DNA of 32,057 nucleotides from Psychromonas antarctica (GTDB taxonomy: Bacteria > Pseudomonadota > Gammaproteobacteria > Enterobacterales > Psychromonadaceae). The DNA lies in the NCBI RefSeq assembly GCF_022267535.1, contig NZ_JAHNZV010000028.1, positions 1 through 32,057 on the forward strand, written 5' to 3'. The position numbers and the translations under genes were made by a program. The notes beneath the pieces are model-generated. The model searched no databases, was not told where the DNA came from, and worked only from the letters and a program-made list of their open reading frames with translations. Below are positions 9,835-16,697 of the stretch, one piece after another; the first letter of the stretch is position 1; each line of letters starts with the position of its first letter.

Positions 9835-9983
9835 CTTAATCTGAATAAATGGAAATGACTATTATGCCTACAATGTTTAACCAATTCGCCTGCTTTTCTG
9901 AAAACACAGCGGCCATGATTCATCACAGTCAATAACGACCGAGTTAATAAATCCAATCAAGTAAAGTTGGCAATGAATTAGCT

Positions 9984-11384
9984 TTAATAAGCATTAGGAT
10001 TAGTAAAACCTTTAAATATGGTTAAAAATATGATTTTTATATCCAGCCATATAGACCAGTTTTTTATATAATAAAGGTCACAATCCACTCTATTTCTCAT
10101 TTTATCCAATGTATCTGTCTCTCCACGCCAGCCATTAACCTGAGCCCAGCCTGTAATGCCTGGTTTCACCTTATGCCTAAGCATATAAAATTCTACTTTT
10201 TTGCGAAATTCTTCATTATGAGCAACAGCATGGGGCCTCGGCCCAACAACCGACATATGCCCACACAAGACATTAAAAAATTGCGGGAACTCATCCAATG
10301 ATGTGCGCCGTAAAAAGGCACCTAAGGGGGTAATACGAGGATCATTTTTTGTTGCTTGCACAACTTTCTCATCGTTTTCCATCACAGACATGGTCCTAAA
10401 TTTCCAGACTAGAATTTCTTCCCCTCCTAGCCCATAACGTCGTTGTTTAAACAATATCGGTCCGGGAGAAGTTACTTTAATCATGAGTGAAATAAACAAC
10501 AGAGGTATTGCAATAATACAAAGGATAAGGCTGCTTAAAATAATATCTTCAATACGTTTGACCCATTTTTTAGAACCATAATAAGGCGATTCATAGACAC
10601 TGATGGTATCAATATTACCAACATGATCCGTACGAGAACGAATTAGACTAGATATCAAAAAGTTTGGCAGAAAATGTACATCAACAGTCGTGTCTCCTAA
10701 CAACAATAGGATATCAGCAATACGCTTTTCAGCCTTTAGCGGAAGTGCAATAAACAATATATCTATATTACCTTTTCGAGCTTCATAAAGAGCATCTTCA
10801 AATCGACCAATCAAATCATTTTTTAATTCTTTACGCACCCTTTCAGAAGCACGATCATCATAAACACCGAGTAATTGATAACCTAAGTCATTATTCTTTT
10901 TTATTTCTTTGAATAAATCTATACCCGCGTCTGTTGAACCAATAATCGCCACTCTTTTAATAAAATAGCCTGATTTATGGCATAACACGATATATTGACG
11001 CTGTAATATCCGCCAAAGAGAACTTAAAATAATGCTCAGCGAAAACCACAAAACAACGATAACTCGCGAATAACCTTCCGATTGCTTGAATAAAAAAGCT
11101 AAGGTTACAGCCACTAAAAAAGCAATGCAGATACAAGCGCAAGCACTTAGCAACATTGCTGTAAAATTCCCAATTCGCCATGGACGATAGAGATCAAATG
11201 ATTCAGAAACATATAGAAAAATGACGGAAATAATAAGCACAGCAATAAGAAAATCTCGTCCTATAGTTTCACTATAAATATACCCGGCGGCAAAAAGAGC
11301 CAAGAATAAAATTGATAAATCAATTAATCGGTAAATAAATGAATATGAGCTTGATCTAGAGGCAAATATATTTTGTGATGTCAC
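9984..11384 (-). CDS. Undecaprenyl-phosphate glucose (sugar-1-phosphate) transferase, WcaJ type
   Basis: Initiating enzyme for polysaccharide repeat-unit assembly: it moves a hexose-1-phosphate, probably glucose-1-P, from a UDP-sugar to undecaprenyl phosphate in the inner membrane. The order is four N-terminal membrane segments (about 17-124), a Rossmann-like CoA-binding-type domain starting at RVAIIGSTDAG (about 143), a re-entrant membrane helix (about 275-302) and the catalytic bacterial sugar transferase domain. Catalytic-domain marks are SPGPILFKQRRYG, WKFRTM, LRRTSLDEFPQFFNV, MSVVGPRPHAV, KPGITGWAQVNGWRG and the closing GFTNPNAY, which is characteristic of glucose-type members. The start is GTG with AAGGGA about seven bases upstream. 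At 466 aa it is a normal length. It is separated from the other minus-strand polysaccharide genes by the deacetylase operon. Confidence 0.93.
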   Translation of the reverse strand: MTSQNIFASRSSSYSFIYRLIDLSILFLALFAAGYIYSETIGRDFLIAVLIISVIFLYVSESFDLYRPWRIGNFTAMLLSACACICIAFLVAVTLAFLFKQSEGYSRVIVVLWFSLSIILSSLWRILQRQYIVLCHKSGYFIKRVAIIGSTDAGIDLFKEIKKNNDLGYQLLGVYDDRASERVRKELKNDLIGRFEDALYEARKGNIDILFIALPLKAEKRIADILLLLGDTTVDVHFLPNFLISSLIRSRTDHVGNIDTISVYESPYYGSKKWVKRIEDIILSSLILCIIAIPLLFISLMIKVTSPGPILFKQRRYGLGGEEILVWKFRTMSVMENDEKVVQATKNDPRITPLGAFLRRTSLDEFPQFFNVLCGHMSVVGPRPHAVAHNEEFRKKVEFYMLRHKVKPGITGWAQVNGWRGETDTLDKMRNRVDCDLYYIKNWSIWLDIKIIFLTIFKGFTNPNAY

Positions 11385-11465
11385 ACTTTAATCCCTTTTA
11401 ACTACAGATAAAATAAAGGTATTGTCATTTACAGGGCTCGATTTTCCCTTATAACAGAGGAATGA

Positions 11466-11591
11466 ATGAAAAGATCAACTATTACGCAGAGAAAATTTGC
11501 TACTAACAAGTCATGGACTATGAAAGATAGTCATTCTACTTCACTAAATCCTATGCGCGATTTTGAGCAACGTTATCTGGCTACAAAGTGA
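11466..11591 (+). CDS. Possible small protein, 41 aa
   Basis: A short frame inside the 651-bp gap, on the strand opposite its neighbours. It starts with ATG and has AGAGGA four bases upstream, a good ribosome binding site. The product (MKRSTITQRK...RYLATK) is basic, with no membrane segment and no family I recognise. A frame this short is common by chance, so the support is only the ribosome binding site and the otherwise empty location. Confidence 0.2.
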   Translation: MKRSTITQRKFATNKSWTMKDSHSTSLNPMRDFEQRYLATK

Positions 11592-11683
11592 TGGATAATC
11601 GAATGTTCAGAAGCAAACACATCACACAGTTAGTGGCAATTTCACCAAGTAAGACTGCTCACCAATTTATTTCCTTTGCTATT

Positions 11684-11792
11684 ACAATTGTACTATCAAA
11701 ATCCACCTATAGGCGTTCTTTTAGGCAAAAAACGGTATTTCTTTCAAAAATAAAAAGCCTAATATAAGAACGCTAAGCCAACAGACAATTGT
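11684..11792. repeat. Imperfect nested inverted repeat
   Basis: Arms at 11710-11726 and 11757-11775 pair as TTAGGC/GCCTAA (6 bp), CGTTCTT/AAGAACG (7 bp) and TAG/CTA (3 bp), with one G bulge on the left arm and a three-base TAT bulge on the right. The loop is 30 bases and AT-rich. Outside the arms both sides carry ACAATTGT (11684-11691 and 11785-11792). The symmetry suggests a small mobile-repeat relic or a structured RNA rather than a terminator, since no T-run follows on either strand. Confidence 0.45.
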
Positions 11793-12035
11793 AAAATATA
11801 ACACCGCAATTAAAAAGAGTGCTTAACAGATGCAAAAGATGGCGACGTAAATGATAAATTATAAAACAACGCAAATACCAAGCTTTATTCACAACGGTAG
11901 GATTTTAAGCAGACTTTATTGAAGTTATTAAAGACTCTCCCAATAAATTTACTCGTTAAGGCTCTCAATATTTTTCAGGAGATAGAAATAAAACAGTGAC
12001 TGCTCCCGAAAAGTAAGTAAAGTTGCAGTTATATG

Positions 12036-12980
12036 TTAATGAGCAGAAATCAGTTCTATTTTACTGAGGAATAACTTGATCGGTTCATGCAGTTGATACA
12101 TATAAAAATCAACACCTGCGATATTACTTAGATCCATCACCCTTTCTGTCGGTGCATTTTTTATATCCGTTAAATCAACATAATGCTCACTCCATCCTGA
12201 GTTCAGCATTAACCATTTTCCAAACCTATCATTATGGTCAGAGTGCGATTGATTATAAATGTGGTCAGTTATAATTAATCTCACTTTAAGTGCATCTTGA
12301 TTTGGATTAAAGAATGAAAATTTAATTTTTCCGTATCCCGTCCAATCTCCTGCAAAAAAGCGTAATACAGCACGCGAAGCCGTTTCCTTTGCAAAAGTGA
12401 TTTGCATCAAGTTCATATTTATAGTCGTTATTTCAACCAAGTCACTGGAATTTACGATGGATAATGGTAAATCCGCTTTCCAGCGAGTCAACTCTGATAA
12501 ACTGTCAAATTTGGCAATAATCGGAAAGTCCATACGGATTTCATATTCATCTTTAAGCGTTTGCAGCGCAGGAAAGATAAGGTATAAAAACAAAATAATA
12601 TAGAGTGCACGAGAAATAAATAGCCATTTTTTGCTTTTCTTGAAATTACCAAAAAACAAGTAGCCTGCCAATGCACCAAATAAGTTGTAATAGAGATCGC
12701 TAAGCTGAGCACTGCGTAAAAAGATCGGCTGAAGAAGTTCTATCCCTCCACCTATGATAAGGGTTATTAACAACAAAATAATAATTTGTCGTTTGCTGGT
12801 ACTGCTTTTTACATGTGCGTTAAATGACAACAATAACCAAGCCCAAAAGGCAAAGCTAACAATATGCCCTATTGGCCATAGCGTATCCGTTACTCTTTCT
12901 GAAACAACAACAGGCACATGAGCAAAAAGTAAAACAATCAATATGCAAGTAAGAAGTAGTGCTAATGATTTTTTCAACAT
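12036..12980 (-). CDS. VanZ-like membrane protein with C-terminal beta domain
   Basis: The N-terminal half (about residues 5-145) is a VanZ-like domain with about five hydrophobic segments: MLKKSLALLLTCILIVLLFA, a segment with GHIVSFAFWAWLLL, IIILLLITLIIGGGIELLQP, NLFGALAGYLFF and ALYIILFLYLIFP. The G-x-E-x-x-Q pattern (GGIELLQ) and the S-D-x-x-x-N pattern (LSDLYYN) are typical of the family. The C-terminal half (about 150-314) is hydrophilic and beta-rich, with RAVLRFFAGDWTGYGKIKF and a W-S-E-H-Y-V-D-L strand, resembling carbohydrate-binding sandwich domains and probably facing the periplasm. The role of such VanZ proteins in polysaccharide loci is not established. No clear ribosome binding site precedes the ATG. 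At 314 aa it is longer than plain VanZ proteins because of the added domain. Confidence 0.75.
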   Translation of the reverse strand: MLKKSLALLLTCILIVLLFAHVPVVVSERVTDTLWPIGHIVSFAFWAWLLLSFNAHVKSSTSKRQIIILLLITLIIGGGIELLQPIFLRSAQLSDLYYNLFGALAGYLFFGNFKKSKKWLFISRALYIILFLYLIFPALQTLKDEYEIRMDFPIIAKFDSLSELTRWKADLPLSIVNSSDLVEITTINMNLMQITFAKETASRAVLRFFAGDWTGYGKIKFSFFNPNQDALKVRLIITDHIYNQSHSDHNDRFGKWLMLNSGWSEHYVDLTDIKNAPTERVMDLSNIAGVDFYMYQLHEPIKLFLSKIELISAH

Positions 12981-13204
12981 GATGGGTTATGACTGACACT
13001 CAAAGTAAATTTAGAGGCAAAAAAGAGATCCCCCCCATAACAAAAGTGATAAAATGCCTAAGAAAGTTAACTAATAACGCCCAGTATATAATTATACTGA
13101 TGTCGTTCAGATACTTTATAGGCATTTACCACGTCTAGCGGTTACTCCCACTTCAGATTATTATTTTCTGATATTATATTTCACGCACTACTTTTTTGAT
13201 GAAC

Positions 13205-14683
13205 TTATTGTACAGTTAGTCCTGCGAAATAAATCCGGCTATAACCACCGATTTTTCCTACTGGTTTAAGCTCAAGATGTAGTTTTCCTTCAAACTCCAC
13301 ATCTACCCTCATATAATGCCAAGAATAACCTCTATCCAAATCAATCAAATTTGATTCGCCATTGATACTCAAATCAATTGAAGCGGTATCGTTTGTCCAA
13401 GCCCCCGCACGAAAATATAACGATGCGATTGATGATAGATCGCCGCTATTTTTTAAATCAATTAACACGCCATTGCTCTCATCCCAAGACATATGCGTAT
13501 TGCCTTTTGCAACCTCAATTCCGTTGTCCACAAAAGAATAAGTTGAAGTTGAATAGGCGCTCGTGCCTGTATATTCAAGTTTATTTATGTCTGCATCGAT
13601 GACATTGCCGTTTCCAAATTTATAATCGGAAGCCATATATTTTAACCCACTTACATCGATCACTTTTTCCGCGGACATATCAACACCAATTAATGATGCG
13701 AAACTAGGTTTAATCGCTTCACTCGGGTTATTTAAGATGATTCCAGCAAATTTTATGTAACTATAACCACCATAACTGCTAGTCGGTGTAACCGTAACAG
13801 TCGCGTATTGATCAAAAGAAATATCAACCGCAAAATAATGCCATGTATAACCCGTTGGTAAAACGATAGTTTGTGTTTGATCGCCTGCCGTTATGGTTAT
13901 CCCAGCTTCTTCAGAAGTCCAAGCACCTGCGGACATATAGAGCGTGGCATGTTGCGTGCTTCCATTACCCCGAAGTGAAAACTGAGCTTGATTAAGGGTA
14001 TTAAATTTCATCCCTACATAACCATTTTGCAGTTCAGAACCACCGTCTTGGAAAGAGAAGTATGAGGCATTTCGAGGTGATGATGTACCATCGCCAACAG
14101 ATAAATTCACATTTTCTATTTCATCAACACTAAATCCAGCATTGTAGGTTTTACCTTCCTTAAAGCCATAAAACTCTCGTCCTTCAACGGCTATTTCTAT
14201 GGGTTTATCGATAAATTCATAGCTAATTTGAACATTGCCATTTTGAGGTGATGTTTGAGGGTCATCCCCCCCCCCTTCGGGTTGAACTGGCGGAACCTCA
14301 TTTTCACTGATCACAGGAAGATCAATGCATGATTCATCAGAATAAGCGGTACCAGCAAGGTTAAAAGCACCAATTCGGTAACAATAGCGAGTGCCGGCCA
14401 CAGTATTATTTTCGATATAAGAAGTTATGTTGGCACCTAATGTTGCAACAGGAACAAATTGTCCATCCGTTTTTCGTTCGATAATAAAGCCATCTTCATC
14501 TGCAGCATTATCTAGCCAGGAAATAAGTAATTGGTTAGAAGATCCAGCAGCTGTATCGATGTTATTAGCTTGATAAATGAGATATTCTTGCCATGCTTTA
14601 TTACCCAAAAATACAATAGCGAAAAGTACAAAAATAAACATTAGGGAAAGATTGATTGTTTTGCTTTTTGATGTTTTAAACAT
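13205..14683 (-). CDS. Membrane-anchored fibronectin type III protein with two repeated beta domains
   Basis: An N-terminal uncleaved-looking anchor (about 11-27) is followed by a fibronectin type III-like domain (about 46-122; ISWLDNAADEDGFIIER and the YCYRIGAFN strand), a Pro/Gly-rich linker (130-150), and two related beta domains. The repeats align with an offset of 174 residues: LYMSAGAWT (248) with LYFRAGAWT (422), GYTWHYFAVDI (278) with GYSWHYMRVDV (452), and GGYSYIKFAGI (305) with GGYSRIYFAGL (479). The protein is predicted to face the periplasm or cell surface and may bind polysaccharide; no enzyme motif is visible. The start has AGGAG seven bases upstream. A run of ten G in the coding strand encodes Gly137-139 in the linker. 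It lies 224 bp upstream of the VanZ-like gene, so co-transcription is possible but unproven. Confidence 0.75.
   Translation of the reverse strand: MFKTSKSKTINLSLMFIFVLFAIVFLGNKAWQEYLIYQANNIDTAAGSSNQLLISWLDNAADEDGFIIERKTDGQFVPVATLGANITSYIENNTVAGTRYCYRIGAFNLAGTAYSDESCIDLPVISENEVPPVQPEGGGDDPQTSPQNGNVQISYEFIDKPIEIAVEGREFYGFKEGKTYNAGFSVDEIENVNLSVGDGTSSPRNASYFSFQDGGSELQNGYVGMKFNTLNQAQFSLRGNGSTQHATLYMSAGAWTSEEAGITITAGDQTQTIVLPTGYTWHYFAVDISFDQYATVTVTPTSSYGGYSYIKFAGIILNNPSEAIKPSFASLIGVDMSAEKVIDVSGLKYMASDYKFGNGNVIDADINKLEYTGTSAYSTSTYSFVDNGIEVAKGNTHMSWDESNGVLIDLKNSGDLSSIASLYFRAGAWTNDTASIDLSINGESNLIDLDRGYSWHYMRVDVEFEGKLHLELKPVGKIGGYSRIYFAGLTVQ
14266..14275 (-). repeat. Poly-G tract (10 G on the coding strand) in the fibronectin III protein gene
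   Basis: Ten consecutive C on the plus strand are ten G in the gene, read GAA-GGG-GGG-GGG-GAT. Gain of one G puts TGA directly after the tract; loss of one G leads to TAG after about 22 further codons. Either change would cut the protein after the fibronectin III domain and remove both repeated beta domains. Other C or G runs noted in the window reach only 7. Confidence 0.9.
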
Positions 14684-15045
14684 GGGGCATCTCCTACTAT
14701 TTTTAATATTATGTATCTAATGTCCCACAATCAATCAATTCAACTAAGTATCGTTAATAGATTGCAGAAAAAAACTCATATTCCGCAGAAGCAAAACAGA
14801 TCTAAAATCATCTTTGACTTCGCTCTAATGAGGATTAAACAACTCGACTTCATAAGTTGCAGTATAGCTTCGATTCATATCATATGACTCATTTTTTTAT
14901 TGATTATAAAGTACAACTTATCTGTCATATAAAGCTTTGACTCCAATAAAAAAACAATATTGAATTTTTGGGTTTAACTTTACACTCATGCAACATCTTT
15001 CTATGTATTAACCTGAAAATAGACTATTGAAGATAGTTATTATTT
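14684..15045. other. AT-rich gap upstream of the fibronectin III gene
   Basis: No reading frame of note. On the minus strand a weak promoter-like pair, CATAAT (14708-14713) with TTGATT copies 15 or 19 bases further upstream, could drive the fibronectin III gene, but the spacing is not ideal. The final eight bases (TATTATTT, 15038-15045) form the left flanking repeat of the next mobile element. Confidence 0.4.
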
Positions 15046-15263
15046 CATGCTTATGCATTCAACTCAGGTAACAACGAAAAACAATTAAAAACTTAAAAAA
15101 ATAGACTATAGAGGACACAGAGTTAAAGGAGGAAAACATAAAAGATTATAATTTCTGTATTGTCTTTTCTCTGTGTAGCGCGTAACGCCTCTGTGCGCTC
15201 TGTGGTAGTTATTTTTATATAAATGTAATACACCCATTAACCTGAGTCATCTGCATAAGCATG
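15046..15263. mobile_element. Non-autonomous inverted-repeat element (MITE-like), copy 1
   Basis: A 218-bp element with 23-bp ends. The left end reads CATGCTTATGCA, four variable bases, then ACTCAGG; the right end (15241-15263) is its reverse complement except for the four variable bases. TATTATTT occurs immediately outside both ends (15038-15045 and 15264-15271), which looks like an 8-bp target-site duplication. The interior carries inverted ACAGAG/CTCTGT motifs and no gene. The family and the transposase that moved it are unknown to me. Confidence 0.75.
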
Positions 15264-15697
15264 TATTATTTTTCTTAATCGTTAACGTTTTTACCTATTA
15301 CTTATTACTTATTACTTATACCTAACTACTGTACCGACAAATTATTTGCTTGGAAGCAATATTATCCCCCTAAGCATCTTGCCAATAAAATTTCTTTATT
15401 GGATTCAGAAATTGTTGAAGCATCGTCATCTCAAAAAATAATTTACGGCTTAAAAAAAATCCTATATTGCCCTTGTAAATCGAATTTATTTTTATGTGTG
15501 CTGCCTTTACCTCAGTAATTCAACAATCGAATCTATTGCAAAATAATTAATAATATAAACAAAATCTTTAACCATAACCCCTAAATTAAAAAGAAAGCCA
15601 CAAAATATGATTTTAAATTTCTAATAAAGACGCTATAAATATAGCTCATTATTCAAACAAATGACGGCCACTTCATGAACTAATCGGAAAAAAGTCA
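15264..15697. other. Gap between the two inverted-repeat elements
   Basis: 434 bp without a credible gene. It holds a short 7-bp tandem repeat near its start and is otherwise strongly AT-rich with stops in all frames. ATTGTTGAA near 15410 and TTCAACAAT near 15527 form a distant inverted pair of unknown meaning. Confidence 0.45.
15296..15320. repeat. Short tandem repeat (TATTACT)x3
   Basis: Three perfect copies of TATTACT (15296-15316) followed by TATA. A simple-sequence repeat in non-coding AT-rich DNA, 24 bp beyond the right flanking repeat of mobile element copy 1. Confidence 0.8.
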
Positions 15698-15864
15698 CAT
15701 GCTTATGTAGATGACTCAGGTTGTTTTTTGTAAAAAGATTAAAACCACTACCACGCACACTTCATGCGACTGCGAAACTGCGTTTCGGTTCGCATTCATT
15801 AGCAGAGGCGCTGCGCGCGACACAGAGAAAAACTAACAGACTAAAATATAAGATAGTTAACTTA

Positions 15865-15929
15865 CCTCCGGCAGAGCCGGAGGCTTATTGATTACGCCCT
15901 CAAAGGGCTAAAGTAAGCGCCCAAGGCGC
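15865..15929 (-). repeat. Three consecutive hairpins downstream of the transposase gene
   Basis: CCTCCGGC-AGA-GCCGGAGG (15865-15883), GCCCT-CAA-AGGGC (15896-15908) and GCGCC-CAA-GGCGC (15917-15929), all perfect stems with three-base loops. The last one abuts the transposase stop codon. IS200/IS605 elements carry subterminal hairpins recognised by TnpA, so these probably mark the right end of the insertion. They may also terminate transcription. Confidence 0.7.
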
Positions 15930-15930
15930 A

Positions 15931-16362
15931 CTACATTTGAAGTTTTAATTGATCTCGGTGTTCATCGTCTTTTTCTTGGTTACGAATATAGTCGAGAACC
16001 ATCTTTTCATCTAAACCAACTGTCGATACAAAATAGCCTCGAGCCCAAAAACTTTCACCATTAAAATTTCGTTGACGTCCTCGAAAGTTTTTAGCGATAG
16101 AAATAGCGCTTTTTCCTTTCAAATATCCAACAACATTCGAAACTGCAAATTTTGGAGGAATACTCAGACAAATATGAACATGATCTTTCATTAAATGTCC
16201 TTCTTCGATTATGACTCCTTTTTTTTTCGCTAATTCATAAAACGTCTCACCTAAGTGTTTTCTGATCGCTCCATATATCAACTTTTGTCTTTTTTTAGGG
16301 ATAAATACAATATGGTATTTACAATCCCAACGGGTATGAGACAGACTCTTATAGTTTATCAA
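15931..16362 (-). CDS. tnpA: IS200/IS605-family transposase TnpA (HUH, Y1)
   Basis: Single-strand DNA transposase of the IS200 group. The 143-aa length is normal for the family. The N-terminus SLSHTRWDCKYHIVFIPKKR is the IS200 hallmark, the HUH motif is His61-Val-His63 (KDHVHICLSIPP), and the catalytic tyrosine is Tyr125 in LDYIRNQ. The segment GYLKGKSAISIA is also typical. The only possible start is TTG at 16362, with an in-frame stop two codons before it and no ribosome binding site, so expression may be poor. No tnpB partner is present. The flanking non-coding DNA is short, and the gene sits inside mobile element copy 2. Confidence 0.9.
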   Translation of the reverse strand: MINYKSLSHTRWDCKYHIVFIPKKRQKLIYGAIRKHLGETFYELAKKKGVIIEEGHLMKDHVHICLSIPPKFAVSNVVGYLKGKSAISIAKNFRGRQRNFNGESFWARGYFVSTVGLDEKMVLDYIRNQEKDDEHRDQLKLQM

Positions 16363-16697
16363 TGTTTAATTATGTTTTTCTCTGTTTCCGCTCATTTTAC
16401 TCTGTAGTGCAATTTTTGACGTGTTTTTATCTTTTCCCATTTTTATCTGAGTGAAGTGCATAAGCATGAAAAGTTATTACTGCATTGTTCTACTCTGTGC
16501 TCAGTTTACGAGGCTAATCATTACTTTCAAAAAAATAACGTACAAAAACATCATTGTACTTTGATTAATAACAGACTATCTGTCATTATTTGAGATTGTT
16601 TTAGTGAAAATACAGATCAAACACCTATTAGCTCCGAATAAGGTTGATGAAGTCAAAAACAAACAAGAAGTTGCTTGAGTCGACTCGGTAAAAACAA

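Larger units (their letters stand above)
11385..12035. other. 651-bp gap between the sugar-transferase and VanZ genes
   Basis: No long reading frame on either strand. It contains the possible 41-aa frame at 11466-11591 and an imperfect inverted repeat at 11684-11792. The rest is AT-rich with many stops in all frames. The minus-strand initiating-transferase promoter should lie in the low-coordinate part, but I could not assign -35/-10 boxes with confidence. No RfaH ops element or JUMPstart-like sequence was found by eye. Confidence 0.5.
15698..16468. mobile_element. Inverted-repeat element copy 2, interrupted by an IS200-type gene
   Basis: A 771-bp element bounded by the same 23-bp ends as copy 1 (15698-15720 and 16446-16468, inverted). 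It is flanked by AAAAGTCA on the left and AAAAGTTA on the right, a 7-of-8 match that fits an 8-bp target-site duplication. Read in the opposite orientation, copy 1 aligns with both arms: the left arm shares the ACTACCAC, AGAGGCG and ACACAGAGAAAA blocks (with about 44 bp extra in copy 2), and the right arm shares a CTCTGT-rich block. The central 0.5 kb, absent from copy 1, is the IS200-type transposase gene and its hairpins. Confidence 0.7.

Noticed and set aside
15296-15320. Tandem TATTACT repeats as a CRISPR array
   Set aside because: The unit is only 7 bp, directly tandem, without spacers, and no cas genes are present.
15046-16468. Four 23-bp repeats as a CRISPR or a classic REP/RAYT system
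   Set aside because: Spacing and alternating orientation do not fit CRISPR. The transposase has IS200-type rather than RAYT-type signatures, and the 8-bp flanking repeats point to a cut-and-paste element.
16677-16686. Palindrome GAGTCGACTC upstream of the deacetylase gene as an operator
   Set aside because: Only 10 bp, a single copy, and no regulator to link it with; mentioned in the gene entry only.
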